Positions 1 to 6,627 of a stretch of 8,678 nucleotides of DNA are shown in pieces. Origin of the DNA: Pseudomonadota bacterium (GTDB taxonomy: Bacteria > Myxococcota > UBA9042 > PHBI01); assembly GCA_005772945.1 (NCBI GenBank), contig SXIE01000279.1, positions 1 through 8,678 of the forward strand, given 5' to 3'. The notes under the pieces were generated by a model. That model saw nothing but the letters and a program-made list of their open reading frames with translations, ran no database searches and had not been told where the DNA came from. Position 1 is the stretch's first letter, and each line of letters opens with the position of its first letter. Position numbers and translations under genes: made by a program.

Positions 1-946
1 CAGCGTCGTCGCTCAGCACGCGGACGAAGAGGCGCTCGGCGACGTCCCACTCCGCGCGCGCGAGCGCGTCCTTGGCGCCCGCCAAGAGCGGCGCGACCTC
101 CGCGCGTCGACTGCGCGGCAGGCCCGCCGGCGCGCCGTTGGTGGCCCAGCCGGCGTAGAGCTCGGCGAGCTTCCAGCGCGCGGCCGCGTGGCTCGCCGGT
201 CGGTCTGCGACGTACGCGAAGAACGCGTCCAGATCGGCGGCGTCCGTGTCGCGAAAGACCGCCCCCAGCTGGCGCCCTTTGAAGCGCCCCGCGGCGATCG
301 GACGTGGCAAGAGGATCTCCGCGAAGGGCGCGGCGGACCGGATCTCGGCCACCATGGCGGCCACGACCGCAGCGCGCGCCTTGTCGCGCCGCTCCCCGGG
401 CCGTTGCGCCACGGTCTCGAACGCGAGCAACGCGCGCCCATCTTCTAATGTAGTGAACGCGACGCCGAGGGCGGCCACGCGCACGAGCGGGTCATCGGCC
501 AGGACGGCGTTCAGCCGGAGCGGCCACTGAACGGCGTCGCCGACACGCAGCGCCAGCGTGCGGGTCGCATCCGAGGCGAGCGTGAGCGTCGCGCCCGCGG
601 CAGTGACCCGCGCGACCCGCAGCGCGACGCCCCCCAGGCCCTCGAGCGCGAGCGGACTCGGCGGCCGGGCCTTGGGGCCGAGCGGCTCGCGCGGCCAACC
701 CGTCACGACCACGCCGCGCGCCGCGAACCCATGCTGCTTGCCGCGGCCGACCTCGACCTTGGCGCCGTCCACGGCGACGATGGAAGCGAACGCCGGTAGG
801 TCGACCTCGGCCGGCGCGGCCGCGTCGGCGGCGCCCGCACTCGCGACGACGAACATCCACGCGGCCGCCCAGATGGCGCGCGTGCGCCTGCCCGAGCAAC
901 GGCCGTTGGTGCTTTCTGGGGGGTGTCCGAAAATCAGAACGATCAC
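1..946 (-). CDS. Partial exported protein of unknown function (3' end beyond left edge)
   Basis: I read this frame directly; it is open from the left edge to position 1087 with no stop and has natural protein composition. A clear signal peptide is encoded at about 890-820: an RRTR n-region, a hydrophobic core (AIWAAAWMFVVASAGA) and small residues for signal peptidase I near AGA-AD. The mature part starts with a beta-rich stretch (IVAVDGAKVEVGRGKQHGF, then VALRVARVTAAGATLTL and LALRVGDAVQWP), a pattern seen in small beta-barrel domains of envelope proteins. A helical part follows (ARWKLAELYAGW, DALARAEWDVAERLFVRVL). I do not recognise the family; a periplasmic or envelope location is inferred. 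The start is uncertain. GTG at 946 includes the whole signal peptide but has no ribosome site. The first in-frame ATG, at 856, would remove the basic n-region. The gene is divergent from the lipoprotein gene. A rare TTA leucine codon lies at 448-446. Confidence 0.8.
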   Translation of the reverse strand, partial: MIVLIFGHPPESTNGRCSGRRTRAIWAAAWMFVVASAGAADAAAPAEVDLPAFASIVAVDGAKVEVGRGKQHGFAARGVVVTGWPREPLGPKARPPSPLALEGLGGVALRVARVTAAGATLTLASDATRTLALRVGDAVQWPLRLNAVLADDPLVRVAALGVAFTTLEDGRALLAFETVAQRPGERRDKARAAVVAAMVAEIRSAAPFAEILLPRPIAAGRFKGRQLGAVFRDTDAADLDAFFAYVADRPASHAAARWKLAELYAGWATNGAPAGLPRSRRAEVAPLLAGAKDALARAEWDVAERLFVRVLSDDA

Positions 947-964
947 CAGAGGGGTTTTCGGGTA
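924..964. repeat. Imperfect inverted repeat in the divergent intergenic region
   Basis: CCGAAAA (927-933) is the exact inverse of TTTTCGG (955-961). Pairing extends to 12 bp (924-935 with 953-964) if three G-T wobbles are allowed, around a 17-nt loop. It lies at the 5' end of the leftward gene and about 160 nt upstream of the lipoprotein start. The candidate GTG start of the leftward gene falls in the loop. It could be an operator or an mRNA hairpin, or chance. The rest of the region up to 1113 shows no promoter I would defend. Confidence 0.3.
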
Positions 965-1113
965 ACCTTTGTATCGCCAGTGGAAGCCCACGGCGACCCA
1001 TCCCGAAACGAAAGCACACATTCTCGCGGACCCGGTGCTCGGCACTCAACGCCGACGCAACACACCGCATGCCGACGCCGTGGTGGCTCATTGCCCGCCC
1101 CGCGGAACGGCCC

Positions 1114-1118
1114 GGAGG
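1114..1118 (+). promoter_or_regulatory. Shine-Dalgarno site of the lipoprotein gene
   Basis: GGAGG ends 5 nt before the ATG at 1124. It decides the start: the frame is open upstream to a GTG at 923, but only the 1124 ATG has both a ribosome site and an immediate signal sequence. Confidence 0.8.
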
Positions 1119-1123
1119 ACTGG

Positions 1124-4100
1124 ATGACCCCACGCAGCATCGCGCTCCCGCTGCTCGCCGCCCTCGGCGTGCTCGGCACCGCGTGTCCCGACCCGAGCGC
1201 GCCTGTTGCCCACGGGGGTGACACGGCGGGCACCGCGGGCGACATCCCGACCGAGGTCGCCCCCGAGGTTCCGCTGCCGCCGACCGACGAGCTCGTCGTC
1301 GCGGCCGTCGACCCGCGCGAGGGCGGCACGGCCGGGCTGGAGCAGGTCCAGCTCAGTGGCCAGAACCTCTCGCGCGTCACGAAGGTCTTCTTCGGCGATT
1401 CGGCCGCCGTCGACGTGTTCCCAGTGTCCGACAAGCTCGTCGTGATGCTGACGCCGCCCCACGCGCGCGGCACGGTCGACGTTATCGTCGAGACCGACAC
1501 CGCGGAGCGCGCGACGCTTCCGGCGGGCTTCACCTACCGCGACCCGGTCCAGGTGTTCGTCGTCGCGCCGCCCGACGGGAGTTTCCTGGGCGGCGACCCA
1601 GTCACCGTGCGCGGCACGGGCTTCGCCGGGGACGTCGTGGTGCTGTTCGGGGGCCGCGCGTCGCCGTCGGTGCGCGTGGTCGACAGCGAGACGATCGCGG
1701 CCGTCACGCCCGAGGGGGCGCCCGGATTGGTCGATGTTCACGTGTCGTCGGAGGACGGCGTGGCGCGCCTGCGCGAGGGTTTCGCGTTCACGGGGCAATC
1801 GCTGCCAGCCGGCGCGATGCACATCACGGCGATCACCCCGACGCATGGTCCGGCGGCCGGCGGCACGCCGTTCGAGATCACCGGCTCCGGCTTCGCGCAC
1901 GGGACCGCGGTTCGCATTGGTGCGCTGCCCGCGACGAACGTCGTGGTCGCCGCCGGAGGCGCGCGCATCACCGGCAAGACGCCGCCCGGCGGGGCCGGCC
2001 CGGCGACGGTGCGCACCATCCACAGCGGCACGGCGAACGTCGGCCCGCTGGCCTTCGAGTATGACGCGGCGCCGGCGGTCTGGGCTGTCGACCCGCCGAC
2101 GGGCGCCATCGCGGGCGGCACGCGCGTCAAGATCCACGGCGTCGGATTCCCGCGCAACGGCTCGATGCGCGTGCTCTTCGAAGGGCGCGATGCGAGCGAC
2201 ATCGAGGTCGTCGACTCGACGCTCATCACGGCGGTCACGCCGCCCGGATCGATCGGGCAGGCGTCGGTCGAGGTGCGCACGCCGACCATCGACGTGTCGC
2301 ATCCGCGCGCGTTCGTCTACTTCGACCCGGCCGCCAACCCGGGGACGTGGGGCGAGCGGCTCGACGGGAACCTCAACGTCACGGTGATCGACGCGCGCTC
2401 GGGCGCCCCGTTGGAGGGGGCTTTCGTATTGGTCGGCGACGTCATGCAGACGACGCTGCGCGGCTTCGCGAACGCCAACGGGCAGATCACGCTGAGCGCT
2501 GATCAAATCGTTGGCGCGCAGACGGTCACGGCGTCGTTCACCGGCTACGCCACGTTCCAGCTCGGCGGGTTCGACGCCGAGAATGTCACGCTCCCGCTCG
2601 ATCGGATCCCGACCTGCGCGGATCTCACGGACATCCCGTGCGACCAGATTCTGGACCCGCCGCCGACCGCCGAGTTCCGCGGCACGATCGTCGGATCGAC
2701 CAAGGGCCCGACGACGCCGTTCGGCGAGTGCCGCGACTGGCCCGACGCGCCCAATGGCCTGTGCCAGCCGTGCGCGGTCGACTCCGATTGCGTGACGCTG
2801 GGCGGCGGCGGGGACGTGGTGCCGATCGGGCGCGAGGACGACGCGCGCTGCGCCGATCTGGGGGCCGAGGGCGCCTTCTGCACGTTCGACTGCACGGTCG
2901 ACACGGAGTGCATGAACGGCTTCGTGTGCCTCGATCCGACGGGCGCCGATCAGGACCGCCGGTGCGTTCCGCCGCCGGGCGAGTGGGCCGCGTACTGCGA
3001 CATCACCGAGTCCGATGTGTTCGCGCCCGACTCGATCTCGTACCCAGGCATGGGGGTCTTGAGCAACCGCACGGTGACGTTCACGACGCGCCTCGGGGAC
3101 TACGCGGTGTTCTGCTGGGGCGGCGTCGCGGTGCGCGGCGAGTTCCGGCCGAAGATGTTCGGCGTGACGCGCCACCTGGGCGCGTACGAAGACGGTGCGG
3201 TGGTGCAGGCCGAGATTCGACTCGACATTCCGCTCACGCATCGCGTCGTCCTCGACGTCGACCGCGCGGCGATCGCGGGCACCGGCGGCGACGACATCCT
3301 GCGGGTCGAGACGTTCCTCGACCTGGGCGGCGACGGGGTTGCGGCGTTCCCGCCGCGCCGCGGCATGGAGGCGCGGACGTTCACGCTCGACGTGCCCAAG
3401 CAGCTGACGGGCGTCCTCTACGATGCGACCTGGACGATGTACTCCGAGATCAACGTGGCGGCGCTCAACGGGGGCTCGGCGCTGTATGACCAGGGGATGC
3501 CCGAGCTCGACTCGGTCTTCGATTACCATTGGGATACGGACGGTTTCGAGCCGGTCGCAGGGTTCGAGGCGACCACGTTCGGCATCGCCGGATTCCGGAC
3601 GGCGGACGGCGAGGCCGCGGCGTTGGCGGTCGGGTTCGACGGACGCATCGCGCGCCGCTACGCGACCACCTGGGCCCAGATGCAGAGCGGCACGGACCGC
3701 CCGCTGTACGCGGTCGCGGTGGCCCCGGTCGCGGGTGCGAGCGGTGACTTCGCGGCGATTGCGGTCGGCAGCGGCGGGCTCGCGACGCATTGGGACGGGC
3801 TGCGTTGGGTGGTTCAGCAGACGGCGCTGACGGCGGCGCTCGAGGGCGTCGCGTTCTCCGATGCGGAGATTGCGTTCGCGGTCGGCGGGCCGCAGATCAT
3901 CCGCTGGGACGGGGGGACGTGGACGCTCGTGCATGCGATCGACGAGAACCTGCACGCGCTCGTGGCCTTGCCGGGGGACGAGGTGTGGGCGGTCGGCGAT
4001 AACGGTGCGATCGTCCATGCGGTCGGTGGCACGCTCACGCACCTCGTATCGCCGGTGCCGGCGGTGCTGCGCGGGATCTGGCGCGCGTCGGACGGGACGT

Positions 4101-4762
4101 TGTGGGTCGTCGGCGACAGCGGGACCGTGCTGCGCTCGACCGACGGCCTGGCGTTCGCGGCGGTGGCCGGCGGAACGAGCAACGACCTGTTTGCGATTTG
4201 GGGGCGTGCCGACGACGACATCTTCGCGGTCGGTCGGCGCGGGACGATCATCCATTGGAATGGCGCGGAATGGGCGGATATCACCCCGGGGGACTCGCAA
4301 GGAACGTTGCGCGCGGTGGGTGGGGTCGCGGGCGATGTGTGGGCGATGGGGTCGCACGAGCGGGTGGTCGGACCGTTCCTCGGGATCCCCGAGAACCTCG
4401 TGCCGGCGCCCGGCGGTTTCCTGAATGACAAGCTGTCGTGGACGGCGCGCGCGGGGCTCGAGCCGCATTTCTCGGTCGTCGAATTTGGCGCGCAGGTGGG
4501 GCCGTGCTCGGCCTGCGGAGCGCTCTTCATGCTGCCGTACACCGAGTGGCGCTCGGTGATTTCCGGGGACCGTTCGCGCATCGCGCTGCCCAATCTGTCG
4601 TCGGTGCCGACCACGACGCCGCTCGGGTTCGGCACCAAGGACGTGTCGATCTATCGCGTGCGTGCGGACGAGGCCTTCGACTTCAACCACACGAGCGCGA
4701 GCGGCTTCTTCGGCGGGATCTGGCATGCCTGGTCGTGGCGCGGCGAGAGCTACTTCCACTGA
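1124..4762 (+). CDS. Large multi-domain IPT/TIG lipoprotein
   Basis: A protein of 1212 residues, predicted to be lipid-anchored at the cell surface. The signal sequence (MTPRSIALPLLAALGVLGTAC) ends at Cys21; Gly at -3 of the lipobox is unusual. Domains in order, with approximate residues: an acidic, Pro-rich linker (22-55); four IPT/TIG immunoglobulin-like domains (57-140, 142-223, 232-314, 319-400), each starting with a V-DP or I-P-type strand and with G-TxVxIxGxGF-like motifs in the later copies; a carboxypeptidase-regulatory-like beta-sandwich (416-495; NVTVIDARSGAPLEGAFV, DANGQ-like turn, GY-T-F); a segment with about 13 cysteines (497-665; CAVDSDC, CTVDTEC, GFVC); a beta region; a beta-propeller-like segment (about 813-1080) with repeated AVGxxGxIxxW-type blades (AVGRRGTIIHWNGAEW); and a C-terminal domain with CSAC. 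TIG and propeller domains usually bind proteins or glycans, so a role in adhesion or surface binding is inferred. No enzyme motif is visible. The gene stands alone; the next gene is 77 nt downstream. Confidence 0.92.
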   Translation: MTPRSIALPLLAALGVLGTACPDPSAPVAHGGDTAGTAGDIPTEVAPEVPLPPTDELVVAAVDPREGGTAGLEQVQLSGQNLSRVTKVFFGDSAAVDVFPVSDKLVVMLTPPHARGTVDVIVETDTAERATLPAGFTYRDPVQVFVVAPPDGSFLGGDPVTVRGTGFAGDVVVLFGGRASPSVRVVDSETIAAVTPEGAPGLVDVHVSSEDGVARLREGFAFTGQSLPAGAMHITAITPTHGPAAGGTPFEITGSGFAHGTAVRIGALPATNVVVAAGGARITGKTPPGGAGPATVRTIHSGTANVGPLAFEYDAAPAVWAVDPPTGAIAGGTRVKIHGVGFPRNGSMRVLFEGRDASDIEVVDSTLITAVTPPGSIGQASVEVRTPTIDVSHPRAFVYFDPAANPGTWGERLDGNLNVTVIDARSGAPLEGAFVLVGDVMQTTLRGFANANGQITLSADQIVGAQTVTASFTGYATFQLGGFDAENVTLPLDRIPTCADLTDIPCDQILDPPPTAEFRGTIVGSTKGPTTPFGECRDWPDAPNGLCQPCAVDSDCVTLGGGGDVVPIGREDDARCADLGAEGAFCTFDCTVDTECMNGFVCLDPTGADQDRRCVPPPGEWAAYCDITESDVFAPDSISYPGMGVLSNRTVTFTTRLGDYAVFCWGGVAVRGEFRPKMFGVTRHLGAYEDGAVVQAEIRLDIPLTHRVVLDVDRAAIAGTGGDDILRVETFLDLGGDGVAAFPPRRGMEARTFTLDVPKQLTGVLYDATWTMYSEINVAALNGGSALYDQGMPELDSVFDYHWDTDGFEPVAGFEATTFGIAGFRTADGEAAALAVGFDGRIARRYATTWAQMQSGTDRPLYAVAVAPVAGASGDFAAIAVGSGGLATHWDGLRWVVQQTALTAALEGVAFSDAEIAFAVGGPQIIRWDGGTWTLVHAIDENLHALVALPGDEVWAVGDNGAIVHAVGGTLTHLVSPVPAVLRGIWRASDGTLWVVGDSGTVLRSTDGLAFAAVAGGTSNDLFAIWGRADDDIFAVGRRGTIIHWNGAEWADITPGDSQGTLRAVGGVAGDVWAMGSHERVVGPFLGIPENLVPAPGGFLNDKLSWTARAGLEPHFSVVEFGAQVGPCSACGALFMLPYTEWRSVISGDRSRIALPNLSSVPTTTPLGFGTKDVSIYRVRADEAFDFNHTSASGFFGGIWHAWSWRGESYFH

Positions 4763-4802
4763 GGTCGTTTGTGGCGCGCGCGAGCTACTTCCACTGAGGT
4801 CG
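4747..4802 (+). repeat. Tandem direct repeat at the 3' end of the lipoprotein gene
   Basis: A 21-bp sequence at 4747-4767 recurs exactly at 4782-4802, with a period of 35 bp. The first copy covers the last codons (SYFH), the TGA stop and 5 nt beyond it. The second copy is intergenic. Similarity continues loosely past both copies (TTTGTGGCGCGCG against GTTGGCGCGCG). It looks like a slippage duplication of the gene's tail. The second copy lies after the stop and is not translated as part of the protein. Confidence 0.85.
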
Positions 4803-4803
4803 G

Positions 4804-4832
4804 TTGGCGCGCGGGGAGGATGAGGGTAGGTT
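4804..4832 (+). promoter_or_regulatory. Weak candidate promoter for xth
   Basis: TTGGCG (4804-4809) and TAGGTT (4827-4832) are 17 bp apart. They match the sigma-70 consensus at 4 of 6 and 3 of 6 positions. The start codon follows 7 nt after the -10-like element, which would put the transcript start at or next to the ATG. The same DNA carries the purine stretch that could act as a ribosome site, so this assignment competes with a normal leadered mRNA. Confidence 0.25.
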
Positions 4833-4839
4833 CGCGCCG

Positions 4840-5637
4840 ATGCGACTCGTCACCTGGAACTGCAATTCGCTGAGCGCGCGCAAGGAGCTGGTCGGGCTCT
4901 ACCTCGATGAGGAAAAGCCCGACGTGCTGTGCTTGCAGGAGCTCAAGCTCGAGACCGACAAGGTGCCGCGCGAGCTCTTCGAGAGCCGCGGCTACCACGT
5001 GGCGGTCCACGGTCAGAGGAGCTGGAACGGCGTCCTCATCGCGTCGAAGTTTCCGCTGCGTGACATCGAAGTGGGGCTACCGTTGGCCGATCTGGGCGAG
5101 GCGCGCCTCATCGCGGCGACGCTGGACGCCCCCGGGACTGGGTCGGCGATCGGCCCGCTGCGCGTGGTCAATCTCTACTGCCCGCAGGGGCAATCGGTGG
5201 AGTCCGAGAAGTTCGCGTACAAGCTCGGCTTCTACGACGGCCTCATCGCCTGGGCCGAGCGCGCCCGTGCGGCGTACGCGTCGCTGGTCGTGTGCGGGGA
5301 TTTGAATGTCGCGCCCGGGGACGACGATGTTTGGGACACCAAGCAATTTGTCGACACCCCGAGCTTCCATCCGCTCGAGCACCAGCGCCTGGCGCGCCTC
5401 TTGGCGCTCGGGTTTCATGATGCGGTGCGGCCGCATATCAAGCCGCGCACCTTCACGTTCTGGGACTATCGCGGCGGCGCGTTTCGCTTCGACCAGGGCC
5501 TGCGTATCGACCACGTGCTCGTGTCCAAGAGCCTCGTGCCGCACGTGTCGGAAGCGTGGGTGGCGCGTCCCTGGCGTAAGAAGAAGGGCGAGCTGACGCC
5601 GTCGGACCACGCGCCGGTCGGCATCCGGCTCGGGTGA
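4840..5637 (+). CDS. xth: Exodeoxyribonuclease III (AP endonuclease)
   Basis: A 265-residue protein, full length for the ExoIII branch of the endonuclease/exonuclease/phosphatase fold (E. coli XthA is 268). The family cuts DNA 5' of abasic sites and removes 3'-blocking groups and 3' nucleotides from duplex DNA during base excision repair in the cytoplasm. The active-site set is present: Asn7 (TWNCNS), metal-binding Glu34 (CLQELK), Tyr113 (NLYCPQG), Asp154 and Asn156 (CGDLNVAPGD), the WDYRGGAFR segment (208-216), Asp224 (LRIDHVL), and Asp256-His257 (PSDHAPVG). The start is the ATG giving MRLVTWN, the usual family N terminus. An in-frame TTG 12 codons upstream adds only an unlikely extension. 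A purine stretch (4822-4830, GAGGGTAGG) precedes the start but is a poor Shine-Dalgarno match. The stop is 3 nt before the channel gene. Confidence 0.96.
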   Translation: MRLVTWNCNSLSARKELVGLYLDEEKPDVLCLQELKLETDKVPRELFESRGYHVAVHGQRSWNGVLIASKFPLRDIEVGLPLADLGEARLIAATLDAPGTGSAIGPLRVVNLYCPQGQSVESEKFAYKLGFYDGLIAWAERARAAYASLVVCGDLNVAPGDDDVWDTKQFVDTPSFHPLEHQRLARLLALGFHDAVRPHIKPRTFTFWDYRGGAFRFDQGLRIDHVLVSKSLVPHVSEAWVARPWRKKKGELTPSDHAPVGIRLG

Positions 5638-5640
5638 CCG

Positions 5641-6582
5641 ATGGCCCGTCCGCGTCCCATTCGCCGCGAGATCATCCGCGCCCGCGCGTACGACGTTCAC
5701 GTGCTGGGGGCGCCGCGCGCGAGCTTCCGCGATCTCTATCATGTGCTCCTGCGGGTGCGTTGGTGGGCGGCGCTCGGCCTTATCGTGCTGGGGTACCTGC
5801 TCCTCAATGTGGTCTTCGCGTGCCTCTATCTCGCGACCGGCGGCATCGCGAACGCGACGCCCGGCTCGTTCGCCGACTGCTTCTTCTTCAGCGTCCAGAC
5901 GATAGGCACGATCGGCTACGGCGCGATGTACCCGGCGACGCCGGCCGCCAACATCCTGACGGTCGCCGAGTCGGTCACCGGACTCCTCGCGACGGCGCTC
6001 GCGACGGGGCTGGTCTTCGTCCGGTTCTCGCAGATCCGCGCGCGCGTCCGCTTCGCACGCTGGGTCGCGCTCGCGCCGATGAACGGCGTTCCGACCCTGT
6101 CGATTCGGATCGGCAACGAGCGGCGCCACCCGATCGTGAACGCGACCTTCCGCCTGACGTTCGTGCACACGACGCGGACGACCGAGGGGACGACGCTCTA
6201 CCGGACCGAGGACCTGACGCTCACGCGCGACCAGGCGCCGACGTTCGCGCGCGCGTGGGTCGTCATGCATGCGATCGTTCCCGGGAGTCCGCTCTACGGC
6301 CAGACGCCCGAGTCCCTCGCGGCCGAGGAGGGCGAGCTGACGCTGACGGTCGCGGGCGTGGACGACACGTCGCTGCAGCCGATGCACGCGCGCTACCGCT
6401 GGAATGCCGAGGACATCGTCTTCGGGGCGCGCCAGGCGGACATCATCCACGATGTTCCCGGTGGCGACATGACGATCGACCTGCGGCTGTTCGATGCGCT
6501 CGCGGCGGGAACACCGACGGAGGCGTTTCCGTATCCGCGCGCGGCCGAGGTGGCGACGATCGCCGCGACACGGCCCGAATGA
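5641..6582 (+). CDS. Inward-rectifier potassium channel, KirBac type
   Basis: A 313-residue protein, close to the usual size for bacterial Kir channels. In order: a cytoplasmic N terminus; an amphipathic slide helix (about 28-40); TM1 (about 41-64); a pore helix (76-88); the selectivity filter TIGYG (90-94) followed by AMYP; TM2 (about 103-128, ending GLVFVRFSQ); and a beta-rich cytoplasmic IRK domain (about 140-305) opening with FARWVALAPMNGVPTLSIRIGNER, a typical Kir start. It should form a K+-selective tetramer in the inner membrane, gated through the cytoplasmic domain. By my alignment to KirBac1.1 from memory, Gly114 is the TM2 hinge, Glu110 matches its Glu130, and Thr118 sits at the position controlling rectification, where strong rectifiers carry Asp; weak rectification is therefore likely. 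It begins 3 nt after the xth stop with only GGGTGA as a possible ribosome site, which suggests translational coupling. Confidence 0.95.
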   Translation: MARPRPIRREIIRARAYDVHVLGAPRASFRDLYHVLLRVRWWAALGLIVLGYLLLNVVFACLYLATGGIANATPGSFADCFFFSVQTIGTIGYGAMYPATPAANILTVAESVTGLLATALATGLVFVRFSQIRARVRFARWVALAPMNGVPTLSIRIGNERRHPIVNATFRLTFVHTTRTTEGTTLYRTEDLTLTRDQAPTFARAWVVMHAIVPGSPLYGQTPESLAAEEGELTLTVAGVDDTSLQPMHARYRWNAEDIVFGARQADIIHDVPGGDMTIDLRLFDALAAGTPTEAFPYPRAAEVATIAATRPE

Positions 6583-6607
6583 ACGTCGTACATCGCGGTA
6601 CGGCGTT
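6582..6607 (+). terminator. Hairpin between convergent genes, candidate terminator
   Basis: AACGTCGTAC (6582-6591) pairs with GTACGGCGTT (6598-6607) over 10 bp around a 6-nt loop, with one U-G wobble in the plus-strand RNA. The stem begins at the last base of the channel gene's stop codon. There is no T-run after it. It sits in the 45-nt gap between two convergent genes, where a shared terminator is expected. It folds better as plus-strand RNA; on the minus strand the wobble becomes an A-C mismatch. Confidence 0.5.
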
Positions 6608-6627
6608 GGCTCCGGCCGTCCGATCCT

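Noticed and set aside
446..448. TTA leucine codon as a regulatory signal
   Set aside because: TTA-based control is known from Streptomyces (bldA). Nothing here indicates an actinomycete, and one rare codon is not evidence of control.
909..1017. GTGCTTTC (909-916) and its inverse GAAAGCAC (1010-1017)
   Set aside because: An 8-bp match about 100 nt apart is plausible by chance, and no supporting structure was found between the arms.
923..1123. A 67-residue N-terminal extension of the lipoprotein
   Set aside because: It would bury the lipoprotein signal sequence, and it lacks a ribosome site, whereas GGAGG sits 5 nt before the ATG at 1124.
492..1133. A 213-codon minus-strand frame at the left
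   Set aside because: The adjacent minus frame encodes a signal peptide and a normal protein; this one is an Arg/Gly-rich frame-shifted reading of the same DNA.
1088..4759. A 1223-codon open frame on the minus strand opposite the lipoprotein gene
   Set aside because: It is almost entirely Arg, Asp, His, Ala and Val with no domain, signal or ribosome site. Long antisense frames are expected opposite a GC-rich gene whose codons favour G or C in third position.
5077..6450. A 457-codon minus-strand frame opposite xth and the channel gene
   Set aside because: It is an Arg-rich shadow of two well-identified plus-strand genes.
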